Positions 45,205 through 54,276 of a DNA stretch of 64,000 nucleotides are shown here, in pieces. The DNA is from Stramenopiles sp. TOSAG23-3. Its lineage: Eukaryota; Sar. Numbering within the stretch: position 1 is the first letter of the stretch; every line of letters starts with the position of its first letter. Below the pieces are notes generated by a model, which searched no databases, was not told where the DNA came from, and saw nothing but the letters and a program-made list of their open reading frames with translations. A program made the position numbers and the translations under genes. Location: positions 1-64,000 of the forward strand of contig LT642151.1 in the NCBI GenBank assembly GCA_900128585.1. The letters run 5' to 3'.

Positions 45205-45230
45205 AATAACAGCCATAATTTTGTTTTTAA
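45205..45230. repeat. Dispersed repeat family core, copy D
   Basis: AATAACAGCCATAATTTTG, a variant of the family core with two changed bases, sits in the 71-bp gap between two convergent genes. Its TTTTTAA end provides the TAA stop of the TPR gene on the other strand. Confidence 0.7.
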
Positions 45231-48200
45231 TCTTCATGATTAAATGAAGTTGTACTCTTTCCGTTGTGCCCCATAACTGTTGAAGACACCCTGGCTAAAT
45301 CCCAACGCGGGCCGTTTGGGGTAATTTGTTGTAAAGCAAGCTTCGCTTCTAAGTGGTCAGGGTTTGCTACGAGGGCCTTCTTAAACCACTCCATCGCCCC
45401 CTTGAAGTCTTGCTCTCGGTATGCTACTACCCCCAAATTATTGAATACAGTTGGGTGGTGTGGTGCGCCTTTCAGAACGATTTCGTATTGATTTCTTGCT
45501 TCGCGAAGATGGCCGGCGCGCAACAACGAATTGCCATAATCAATTCTGGCTTGCAAACGGGTCTCGTTGTCTTGGGACGTGCGCAACTCCATGGACTCGT
45601 ACATAAATTCTATCGATTCAGTGTGCCGCTCTAACTCGGACAGCAAACTGCCTAGTTCGCTCAAGGTGTTAGCAATAGCATTGGTATTTGAGGCAGAGCG
45701 AAAATGACGCAACGCATCTTTATATAACGCTACAGCCGCATCATAGTTACCGTGGGGGTCCTTTACTATAGTTTTAGCAAGCCGAAGCTGTATTTCTACC
45801 TCCGCGATAGCTTCCAGGTCACCATCTTTTCTAGCTTTTCGGCACATACGGATCGCATGGCGAAAATGCCTTGCTGCAGCCCGAACTTCACCGCATTCGT
45901 CCAAGAAGGCACCCAAGTTGAACCGTGAGTGACAGCCGTCGTCTATCTTTATCGACCTTTCTATCAATTTCTGGGCTTCGTCTTTCCGCCCCAGTTGGTA
46001 CAGGGCGACCCCTAAATTATTGTTTATGTGTGAATCGTCGGGTTGCAGGGCGAGGGCTTGAGCAAGCACTTGCGATGCTTCCAGCACCGTGCCATTTTTT
46101 AGCAAAGACGACCCTAGCATGTAATACAATTTTCCGTCCACCTTTGCCGTGGTCGCATTTATTGCTTTTCGGTACGCGCCAATGGCCATGTGGTAAAAGT
46201 CTTGTTCTCCCGAATCTGCGCGTTGCTTGTAAACATCACCAAGCAAACGTAGACCTCTAAAAGTCAACTTTCGTTTTATGTGGCCATTTCCCGTTTCACG
46301 GTAAAAAAATTCAAGCAAAATCTTCTCCGCCTTCTCCAAGTCGCCTTGCAAAAAGTACGCGTGGGCTTCTAGCTCAGACGAACGCACATAAACTTCGTGG
46401 TTTTCAACCCCAGCCCTGCTGGCCATCGAACGAGCCAAGTGCAACGACTCGATTCCGCGCTCGTACATCTGGGCGTTGATATCGCTTGTCCCAACATCAA
46501 GAGCAACCTGCAAAAGAGTATCAATGTCAGATTTTACAAGGGCATTGGACACCATATCCTGTCCCATTAGTTGCTCGGTTGCTTTCTGAAGGTATCCTAC
46601 AGCCGTGTGCATTGAATTTTTGATGCCCTTCATGTAAATTTCTATCAGAGAAGACAGTGCTACAATATCTTGAGGGCTCTCATTCAGCCAGATTTCACAT
46701 TGCTTCTTTGCCTCTTCCCAGTTTCCAAGGAAAGCCAATACGCGCACAATCCGTTGCCATGCAAGTTTTCGGGAGGTTCCTACTTTGTTGCGGACAAGAC
46801 CCAATTGCTTGAACACGGGAATCGATGAATTGGTCGGCAAATCGTCGGTAACAATTGGTGTAGTCTTGAGTACTGATTCGCTTAGTCGCACGAGTTCTGT
46901 CAGTTGGTCAATGTCCAATGCTGCAATATTGCTTCCTTCTACTTGTTCCGCCAGCTCCAGAAGGGACCTCGTTGTCGGTCGTAGAGCTATTGATTGGCGC
47001 AGGTAAAGTTCGGCCTTGTCCGAGTACCCGTGAAATGCGTACACGGACGCGATCTCGTTCATAAACGCCCATTTTCTGTTTTCCGGAGCAATGTTTATTG
47101 CGACTTCTGCACCATCCACTAAACCTTTGTTTTCCATCGCACTATTGACATGTTTTTGAGCGTCGTCGATAGCGGCTTGCTCTTTGATTAGCGACGACAG
47201 CAATTTGACGTATTTAAGTTTGTCAATGTCTTCTTTGCCTTGCGAGACTGAGCGGATAAAATCGATGGCTTCGCTAACCTCGCCACATTCTACCAAGTTG
47301 CTTGCTAAACGGTCGGCTTTCAAAAATGAAACACGTTTTTCTATGCTTCGGAGTTCTCTGTAGAAAAGTACGGCTTCCGCGCAACGATTGGAACTAAACA
47401 GTTTGTTCATGAGCAAGGTGAGGGCGCGCGAAGTAAAACCGCCTCCGGCCGCCTGCGCCTTCAAAAGCCTGTAATAAATGGTAATGGCCATTTCGGGTTG
47501 TTTATCCTTTGCCAACAGTTGCGCTAGGCGGTAGTAAGCATCAAACCCAGACGGGTCCGCGTCGATAGCTGCCACATACAAATTTGCAGCCCTCTGCAGA
47601 TTGCCTTGGTCCGCGTGAACAATTCCAGCATCAGCAAGAAGACTCGCAGTTTCCTGGGGAGTCAACGAGGGGGAAGACGTTTTCGTAGCTTCGTCCACTA
47701 AATAAATTGCTTCGTCAAAAAGGGCCACTGCCTTTGCTGTGTCGCCACTTAAGTGCGCGGTTCGCCCAAACGCGTGATACACTGCAGCGGACACGTCGTT
47801 CATGCCGCGTTTGCGTCCAAGAACGGCATTTTCGTATGCTGCAGCTGCGCGCGCCCATTCTCCTCTCTCTTCCATCCCTTTGGCGCGCTGGATGATGGAG
47901 AAATACTCACCATCAGACATCGACGCCTGGGGAGGAGCACCGTTGCTCGCAATTCCCCCCTCGATATTGAGGGCGGCTAGCCCAGGTTCAATTTTACTAT
48001 TGCTCTCCTGCCCTGGAACAACCATTGCTGGCATGTTAACAAAACTTTGCGAGTCAATGCCAGCGATGCTGGGACCGTTCCCTCCGATTGGCTGCTGTAT
48101 GCTGTTTTTGGCTTTTGGTTTGGTAACATTTTTTGGCTTCTTTTGCCCCACAATGGAATGTACCATGCCCGTCATCCAGCTCATCCAGCTCCCGGAAGAT

Positions 48201-50302
48201 TGTTTCTGCGACATCAAGATTCCATTTATATTCTTCATGACGGAGGAACCGATTTTTCCGGGGTTCAGGCGCAAGACCAGTGGCACAAAAGGGCCCAAAT
48301 CGCCAGTTGAACCGGAGTACTTGCGAGAACAAACCCAAAACCCGAAGGCGTTACGAAGTTGAACCGTAGAAGCTCTGTCCACGGCTTCGATGCCTTCGTT
48401 TCCCTCTTCTAGGTGAACTATGCCAAGGTTATTTTTGATCGAGTACTCAGGTTCTTCGCACCCTTTGGGCACCATATGAAAGGACACGTTAAGTCCGGTG
48501 CGAACCTTTACCATCGTCTCGTCCACATTGGGCCCCGGGGTATGGACGCGCACAACGGCAAGGTTGTTCAGGCATATCCCCTGTACTAAATCGTGGATCT
48601 CTGAAGGAAAATAACCCTTGCTGCCACTACCGTCGCTGATGCAAGCCTTGAAGGAATCGATCGCTTGGCTCCACTGCCTTAAGGCAGCATGAATACTCCC
48701 TTTCAACAGATGAAGTTCTCGCGATTTCAAAAGGTCGGGGCTTGGAGAGCTGTGCAAAAATTGCTCCGCGGTGCTCAAGGTGTCTAGGACTTTCTTCACT
48801 GCGAAACTGCCCTCTTCAACTTGGACCATGGCCAGGGTTGCGTAGCATTCCCAGCAGCGATCGTCAATCCATACAGAGCGTTGGGCGACTTCGATGGCTT
48901 CGTCTACCTTTCCAGCAAACAAAAGAAATCGTGCAAACTTACTATACGTTCGAGCGTCCTGATTCTTCACGCGGATGACGGAGCGCATGTGGAGAGCGGC
49001 GGCCACGGGGCTATTTCTCCTGGACAACACGTCCGCCAATTTCTCCTCCACGGTTGCAACGCTGCCTGGTTCTATTTGGGCGTTCGCGCCCTCCGAGTAC
49101 AGTTCAAGGAGCTGGATCAGGTACACCTTTGCAGCTTTGTCGTTGCCCTGTTGCACCAGGACGTCGGCCATCAGCGCAAGTGATTGCTTCCTGGCCCCCA
49201 GGTCGCTTTGCTCGGACGACAAGAGAACCGCCTTTTGCGAGTGGGAGTGGGCTTCCTTGTACCGCTGCTCCTTCGCAAACAGCACGCCCAGTTTCAAATG
49301 CGCTTTCAGCAGTTTATCATTAAGCCACGTGGCCTGCTGATAGTGCGATATTGCCCGCGAGATAATTCGAAAAATTTCGGACGTGTCGGCCTGTTGGCTG
49401 TACTGCGACAGCAGTTGCGCGTGCTTGTCGTGGCAGTCCCCGAGCGAGAGCTGTATCGTCGCCGACTTGGGCGCCATCCGGGTGGCCTTTTCTAAATTTT
49501 TCGTCCCCTCTTCCCAATTTTCTGCAAAGCACAAGAGGTTTCCGAGGCGGACGTACATGGTCACGTCGACTGCGCTGGGCGCCATGCTCCCAATGCCATT
49601 TTTAAGGATCGACGTCGCCAAACCGACGTTGTTGTCGTTTACTGCGCACTCCGCCAGGCCCAAGACCGATACGCCCAGCAGCCCCTCCTCGACCTTCCCG
49701 TCCTTGGTTTCGGCAGACTTGTAATATTTGCACGCCTCGGTCTTCTCCCCCATGAGCGACAGGGTATGGCCTGTTAAAACATCAAGACTGCTCAGCCTAT
49801 CGTTTTTGCTGACAGCTTTCAGAAACGCGTCCCGGGCTTTCCCCAGCGTTTCTGTGTGCTTCTGGGTGACGTTGGCCGGCAGAGCCTTTAGGTACGAGAA
49901 GCCTAGCTTGCAGTGCCCCTCTGCCATATTCGGCACCAACAGGGACACCACCTTGAAATACTTGACTGCACTATGGTACTCGGACGACGCCAATGACTGG
50001 GCCCCCTTCTCCCAATTTTCCAACGCGCGTTCGAGGCGGCCCTCTTCCTCCACTATTCGACGAGCCTGCTCGTAGGAATGTGTTTGGCTATTCGCCACGT
50101 TGACCCCGCTGGGCACACTGGAGAGTTTGGCCATTTGTTCTTTGATATACAGCCCGCCACCGTCGCACGCACGCAAAACGTGCGTGCCTACAAGACTCTG
50201 AGGTGCAACATGCCCCGATAGAAAGGCGAGAACAATCGCGCCAAATGCAGCACGGAGCCCAAACAACCCCCTACCACCAAAAAAGACCTGCCGTGTCGCC
50301 AT
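45227..50302 (-). CDS. Long TPR-repeat protein with N-terminal signal/anchor
   Basis: 1691 residues from the first ATG at 50302. Residues about 15-35 (F-G-A-I-V-L-A-F-L) are hydrophobic and follow two Arg, so the protein has a signal peptide or signal anchor. The chain is then built mainly of tetratricopeptide repeats, the clearest at the C-terminus (N-N-L-G-V-A-L-Y-Q-L-G-R-K-D-E-A and N-N-L-G-V-V-A-Y-R-E-Q-D-F-K-G-A). I estimate 20 or more, including degenerate ones. Around residues 650-780 a non-TPR segment, with G-S-S-V-M-K-N-I-N-G and a Lys-rich linker, splits the array. No glycosyltransferase (OGT) or kinase domain is present. With a signal sequence the repeats would face the ER lumen or outside, unusual for so long a TPR array. 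Function unknown. Confidence 0.75.
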   Translation of the reverse strand: MATRQVFFGGRGLFGLRAAFGAIVLAFLSGHVAPQSLVGTHVLRACDGGGLYIKEQMAKLSSVPSGVNVANSQTHSYEQARRIVEEEGRLERALENWEKGAQSLASSEYHSAVKYFKVVSLLVPNMAEGHCKLGFSYLKALPANVTQKHTETLGKARDAFLKAVSKNDRLSSLDVLTGHTLSLMGEKTEACKYYKSAETKDGKVEEGLLGVSVLGLAECAVNDNNVGLATSILKNGIGSMAPSAVDVTMYVRLGNLLCFAENWEEGTKNLEKATRMAPKSATIQLSLGDCHDKHAQLLSQYSQQADTSEIFRIISRAISHYQQATWLNDKLLKAHLKLGVLFAKEQRYKEAHSHSQKAVLLSSEQSDLGARKQSLALMADVLVQQGNDKAAKVYLIQLLELYSEGANAQIEPGSVATVEEKLADVLSRRNSPVAAALHMRSVIRVKNQDARTYSKFARFLLFAGKVDEAIEVAQRSVWIDDRCWECYATLAMVQVEEGSFAVKKVLDTLSTAEQFLHSSPSPDLLKSRELHLLKGSIHAALRQWSQAIDSFKACISDGSGSKGYFPSEIHDLVQGICLNNLAVVRVHTPGPNVDETMVKVRTGLNVSFHMVPKGCEEPEYSIKNNLGIVHLEEGNEGIEAVDRASTVQLRNAFGFWVCSRKYSGSTGDLGPFVPLVLRLNPGKIGSSVMKNINGILMSQKQSSGSWMSWMTGMVHSIVGQKKPKNVTKPKAKNSIQQPIGGNGPSIAGIDSQSFVNMPAMVVPGQESNSKIEPGLAALNIEGGIASNGAPPQASMSDGEYFSIIQRAKGMEERGEWARAAAAYENAVLGRKRGMNDVSAAVYHAFGRTAHLSGDTAKAVALFDEAIYLVDEATKTSSPSLTPQETASLLADAGIVHADQGNLQRAANLYVAAIDADPSGFDAYYRLAQLLAKDKQPEMAITIYYRLLKAQAAGGGFTSRALTLLMNKLFSSNRCAEAVLFYRELRSIEKRVSFLKADRLASNLVECGEVSEAIDFIRSVSQGKEDIDKLKYVKLLSSLIKEQAAIDDAQKHVNSAMENKGLVDGAEVAINIAPENRKWAFMNEIASVYAFHGYSDKAELYLRQSIALRPTTRSLLELAEQVEGSNIAALDIDQLTELVRLSESVLKTTPIVTDDLPTNSSIPVFKQLGLVRNKVGTSRKLAWQRIVRVLAFLGNWEEAKKQCEIWLNESPQDIVALSSLIEIYMKGIKNSMHTAVGYLQKATEQLMGQDMVSNALVKSDIDTLLQVALDVGTSDINAQMYERGIESLHLARSMASRAGVENHEVYVRSSELEAHAYFLQGDLEKAEKILLEFFYRETGNGHIKRKLTFRGLRLLGDVYKQRADSGEQDFYHMAIGAYRKAINATTAKVDGKLYYMLGSSLLKNGTVLEASQVLAQALALQPDDSHINNNLGVALYQLGRKDEAQKLIERSIKIDDGCHSRFNLGAFLDECGEVRAAARHFRHAIRMCRKARKDGDLEAIAEVEIQLRLAKTIVKDPHGNYDAAVALYKDALRHFRSASNTNAIANTLSELGSLLSELERHTESIEFMYESMELRTSQDNETRLQARIDYGNSLLRAGHLREARNQYEIVLKGAPHHPTVFNNLGVVAYREQDFKGAMEWFKKALVANPDHLEAKLALQQITPNGPRWDLARVSSTVMGHNGKSTTSFNHED

Positions 50303-52022
50303 AGTTACGCACGAACTTGTTTGCGCGCTTTCCCCCGTGCTTGGCCGTGCACTCACCACTGCACTGCTTCTCGTTTGACACACTTGGTACCCGTAAGGAG
50401 CGAATATGTTACAACTAAAACCACTCTCTTGTATTCCGATGCGTACGCAACCGGCTTTGTTGGCGTTGATTAAACTATTCGTCTTTCTACACTCTACATT
50501 ATCTTTTTAATTATTTACGTTTGCTTGTACCTAAAACTATTGCAAACATAAACATCAAATTTTCCTCACAATCCATCCATCTTCTAATTTTTTTATTTTT
50601 TTAGACCGACGACCATTGGTGGTACTTGGTACAGTAGTATAATAATAACTAATAATAACTGACCTTATAATCATCATCTATCTCCTGACGTATTTAACAA
50701 CTAATAGAAGAAGAAAGAAAGAAGAAAGAAAGAAAGAGAAGAAAGAAAGAAAGAGAAGAAAGAAAGAAAATTATGATGATCATCGATCATTAAATTATAT
50801 ATCTTTCTTTTCTTTTAAAGTATATTATAGATAGGGTTATTATAAATGAAAGTATATTTATTTGTTATGTTTATGTGTATTATTAATTCTTTATTTATAA
50901 TGTAAATATGTTTTAATTATAAATTATATAGGTAATGTTTATGTTTTCAAATCGTTCTTTTTCTTTTTTATGATGATGGACTCTCCAAGCTGGTTGATAG
51001 GGAGGGTATTAACCCAATGGTATTCATATGTACTTAGAAAGAGATAAGTTAAATCAGAAAAAATCCGCATCGCTTTTGTACCACATATATTGTACATATA
51101 CTTGTACAGCATCAACTAAAAAAAGGGCCAATCAAACCAAGTAAAAGAACAAGCACAAATTACTGTATTCAAAAAAACTCATACCTATCTAATTTTAGCC
51201 ACGTAAAAATAAACAAGAGAGCCAAAGCTCTTCTTTGCGAATTTCTTCAATAGAATCTTATGTACGCTGTGTATATGTATTAATATACCATGAATTCGTT
51301 TTCTACTATTTTATTTAGAATATTATTTTGTGACGACAAGCTAACTCTCCTAAATTATTATTTTTAAATTATTATCTTGGACGAGTGTGTCATCTATTTT
51401 CTTCGCAATTTATTTGATTGGTTCGTGCGAAAGAAGAAAGTTTTACGAAGTACGGTAAGCACTAAGGATTGTGTTGTGGATTTTCATATTTTGTTTTTGT
51501 TATAGGTTTTACATATATTTTTAGATTATTATATACAGTGTACGTATATATATTAAATTATTATAAATGGAATCTTAAAGATGCGGATTCTCATATCCTC
51601 CTCACTGCCTTAAAATTCTTGTTTGTATTTTTGCTTAGCTGAGTCGAGACGTGTAACGTAACGGCGTTTCTTTTGCTGAAATCGAAGGAGGAGTTTATTT
51701 TTTATAATAATATTTATACGTGGGGGCAGCAGAGGAGGAAGTATAAAGTTTAGTTGAAGTCTAGAGCTGTACTACTGGTACAGTACATGAAGTAGTAATT
51801 ATACGACTATATCGATGACAATAATATGGTGGGGAAGGCGGGCGGCGGGGGGGTTAAAAAAAGATTAATATAAAAATAACAAATATATTTTAAGTTTTAA
51901 GTTATTAACAATCCAAGAAGATAACATTTTGTAAGGGAAAAATAGTTTTGCCATAATTGTTAGCAAACGTTACATGGGAGGTTTCCACGGCAAGGTAAGA
52001 AGAATTTTAGTTTGAGGCAAAC
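50303..52022. other. 1.7-kb divergent spacer, AT-rich
   Basis: This separates the divergent TPR and phosphodiesterase promoters. It contains a GAAA/GAAG purine tract at 50706-50770, TAATAATAAC runs, ATATATAT-like stretches and a G8 run near 51848. Nothing resembling a tRNA, snRNA or coding frame was found. Confidence 0.55.
50706..50770. repeat. GAAAGAAG purine microsatellite
   Basis: An uninterrupted A/G run of GAAA/GAAGAAA units in the spacer between two divergent genes. Confidence 0.85.
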
Positions 52023-53900
52023 ATGTGGACAAAACAATCGCCGACGAGGAAACGGGGAAGGCGACGGTCCACGAAAACAATTCCAAAGGTGCGGACGGAT
52101 GCATCAAACGTACTTGGTGAAAGGACATTGAGCTGCAAAAAAATACCTCGGTCGCCATCGTGTACAACTTCACCAACCATCTCTCCTCCTCCCCTAAAAC
52201 TGTCCCCTTCCCATTCGGTTAGTACATCGTTCTGGACGTCTCCAAGGTTGCAAAACTCGCCGCGTCGACCCGAAGTCAACCATGTAGACGGGGACAATGC
52301 GCCGAGCAACAAGTCGCCATTAAAGGCCCGAAGGGTCGTCTCGGTGAAGAAACTGTTGGCACAAGATCAACCCAACAACCAGCAAGAGCAGGGCAGTGAG
52401 CCTGGACAAAAGGCAACTTTGGGCAACGAGAAACGCAACGAGCAACGCAACGAGAAACGCCGGTCGTCCATTCACCTATTGCAGGCAGGCGCAGACGGCG
52501 CCCACAAGGAAGGAAATTCCCATGTTCACGTTCTGAAGGAGAAATTAATGCATAAAATGGCCACCCTGGCGATGGATGACGACGAAGCAGTTCACACTGC
52601 AAATGTAGAATTGAGCATGCTAGACGTGCACGACCTGATCTCTACGCTAGCAGAGTTTGAGTCTATGCTGTCCATGGGGAACGTTCATGTGGACGACTTC
52701 GACGATGTCAGCACAAAAGAAATTATTGGAGAGTACTCCCCTAGTACTAAATCAAACAAGACGTTCGCGATGCGGAAATGGGGAAAAGCGTTAAAGAGCA
52801 TTTCAAACAAAATACACCCCGACAAGAGAAAAGACCACGTTCAGTTTTTCAAATCGCTAAAAGTCCTCAAGGTGCCGGCCAGCACCATCAAAACTGCCCT
52901 AGGCCTTTTGCAAGATTTTGGAAAATGGCATTTAGACATTCTAGAACTTGGCGAAATATGCGGTAAAGAGACGTTTGCTTTCTTGGCACATTTGGTCTGT
53001 CAGAGCCTCCCGTTGGATCTAGACTCCATCAATGTAGACCCAGAGGTCCTGCACAACTACATGGAGGCGATTGCAAGGCATTACCGTGAAGACAACCCGT
53101 ACCACAATGCGCTGCATGGCGCAGACGTTGGGCATGCCGTGTTTCATTTTTTGACAGTCGAACATTGGGACGAATTCATGAAGCCCCTCGAGGTGTTTAG
53201 CTGTGTTATGGCCGGGTTCTTGCACGACTGTGGTCACCCAGGCGTGAACAACGCTTACCTCGTCAACACATCTCACATGCTGGCACTGCGGTACCATGAT
53301 CGCTCGCCATTAGAAAACATGCATGCGGCGATAGCAATGGAGACTTTGAAAGAGGATGGGTGCAATTTTATGGCCACCATGACGCGGGGGAGCAGGAAAA
53401 CGTTTCGTAGTATTCTAATTGAAACCATCCTTGGGACCGACAACGCGCTGCACTTCGACCACATCATGAGACTGCAAGATAACTTGATGAAAGGCCATCA
53501 GAAAGACAACCCCTTTACAGTGGGCGACGAGGGCAGTCGAATGTTTATTCTGCAGCTGCTCCTGCATTTGTGCGATTTGTCCAACCCTGCGAAACCATTG
53601 TCAACTTATTTGCAGTGGTGCGACCTCGTAATGGCAGAATTTCACATGCTTGGAGACAAAGAGAAAGAAGCCGGGTTGCCCGTGGGACATATTTTTAAAA
53701 GGGAGACCCCTTTGCACGATGTGCAAATTGGGTTTGTAAAGTATTTGGTGAATCCGTTCTACTTAGAGATGAACAAAATTGGCGGCGTTGACCTGAAAAC
53801 ACAACTTTCGTGTATAGACATTAACCTTAAGTACTTTCAGGACATCAAGAAGCTAAAGGAGGAAGAGGAAAAGAAGGAGAACGACGCAAAGAAGGAGTAA
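52023..53900 (+). CDS. 3',5'-cyclic nucleotide phosphodiesterase (PDEase_I)
   Basis: 625 residues from an ATG. The first 200 are basic and Ser-rich with several R-R-x-S-like sites, probably disordered and regulatory. Residues about 330-600 form a class I catalytic domain: Y-H-N-A-L-H-G-A-D-V near 360 (the catalytic His motif), F-L-H-D-C-G-H-P-G (metal-binding H-D) near 400, Y-H-D-R-S-P-L-E-N-M-H, L-C-D-L-S-N-P-A-K-P (the second metal Asp), and Q-I-G-F-V near 575 with the purine-holding Gln. The C-terminus is a Glu/Lys-rich helix. The enzyme should hydrolyse cAMP or cGMP; specificity cannot be read from the Gln alone. No GAF, PAS or membrane domain is visible. Flagellar cyclic-nucleotide signalling is one plausible setting. 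Confidence 0.92.
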   Translation: MWTKQSPTRKRGRRRSTKTIPKVRTDASNVLGERTLSCKKIPRSPSCTTSPTISPPPLKLSPSHSVSTSFWTSPRLQNSPRRPEVNHVDGDNAPSNKSPLKARRVVSVKKLLAQDQPNNQQEQGSEPGQKATLGNEKRNEQRNEKRRSSIHLLQAGADGAHKEGNSHVHVLKEKLMHKMATLAMDDDEAVHTANVELSMLDVHDLISTLAEFESMLSMGNVHVDDFDDVSTKEIIGEYSPSTKSNKTFAMRKWGKALKSISNKIHPDKRKDHVQFFKSLKVLKVPASTIKTALGLLQDFGKWHLDILELGEICGKETFAFLAHLVCQSLPLDLDSINVDPEVLHNYMEAIARHYREDNPYHNALHGADVGHAVFHFLTVEHWDEFMKPLEVFSCVMAGFLHDCGHPGVNNAYLVNTSHMLALRYHDRSPLENMHAAIAMETLKEDGCNFMATMTRGSRKTFRSILIETILGTDNALHFDHIMRLQDNLMKGHQKDNPFTVGDEGSRMFILQLLLHLCDLSNPAKPLSTYLQWCDLVMAEFHMLGDKEKEAGLPVGHIFKRETPLHDVQIGFVKYLVNPFYLEMNKIGGVDLKTQLSCIDINLKYFQDIKKLKEEEEKKENDAKKE

Positions 53901-54276
53901 GAGAAGGATAATATGCATACACGAAAGCACAAACTAACATAGTGTGCACAAACAGTATCATAGCCACAATTTTCTTGTTTTAATGTAAAACAGCCAATTT
54001 TTTGTTTTTAAACGTAACCTCTAATTGGACAAAAGCTGAGTAGATTCATTTTCGCGGTATTATAAAATGAGGAAAAGCTAAATTTTAATTTCTGTGTCTA
54101 AATAAAAAAAAAACAAGAAAATTGGCTGTTAGGATTAGGGTATATGAGGAAGCTAAATTTAATTATACTTAAATAACAGCCAATTATTTTTGTTTTTATA
54201 AGTTTTTTCGTCATTTTAGCCTGTTATTAATAATATTTCATGTAAAATATCATTGGTAAAGAAAACAGTGTAATCT
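53901..54276. other. Convergent spacer made largely of dispersed repeats
   Basis: The 3' ends of the phosphodiesterase and kinase-fusion genes face each other. Most of the spacer is the repeat cluster at 53960-54200. AATAAA is present on the minus strand near 54277 (read as TTTATT). No gene. Confidence 0.65.
53960..54200. repeat. Dispersed AACAGCCAATTTTCTTG-family cluster, copy E
   Basis: Four core copies: 53962-53982 and 53987-54012 (plus), 54114-54131 (minus) and 54172-54198 (plus). The last two form an inverted pair enclosing a block beginning GGATTAGGGTATATGAGG that matches, inverted, the sequence beside the assembly gap. Confidence 0.85.

Noticed and set aside
50303-52022. Search for tRNA, snRNA or other RNA genes in the longest spacer
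   Set aside because: No cloverleaf, Sm site or box elements could be supported by eye; absence is not proof.
52007-52602. Minus-strand frames opposite the phosphodiesterase N-terminus
   Set aside because: Antisense shadows of a low-complexity coding stretch.
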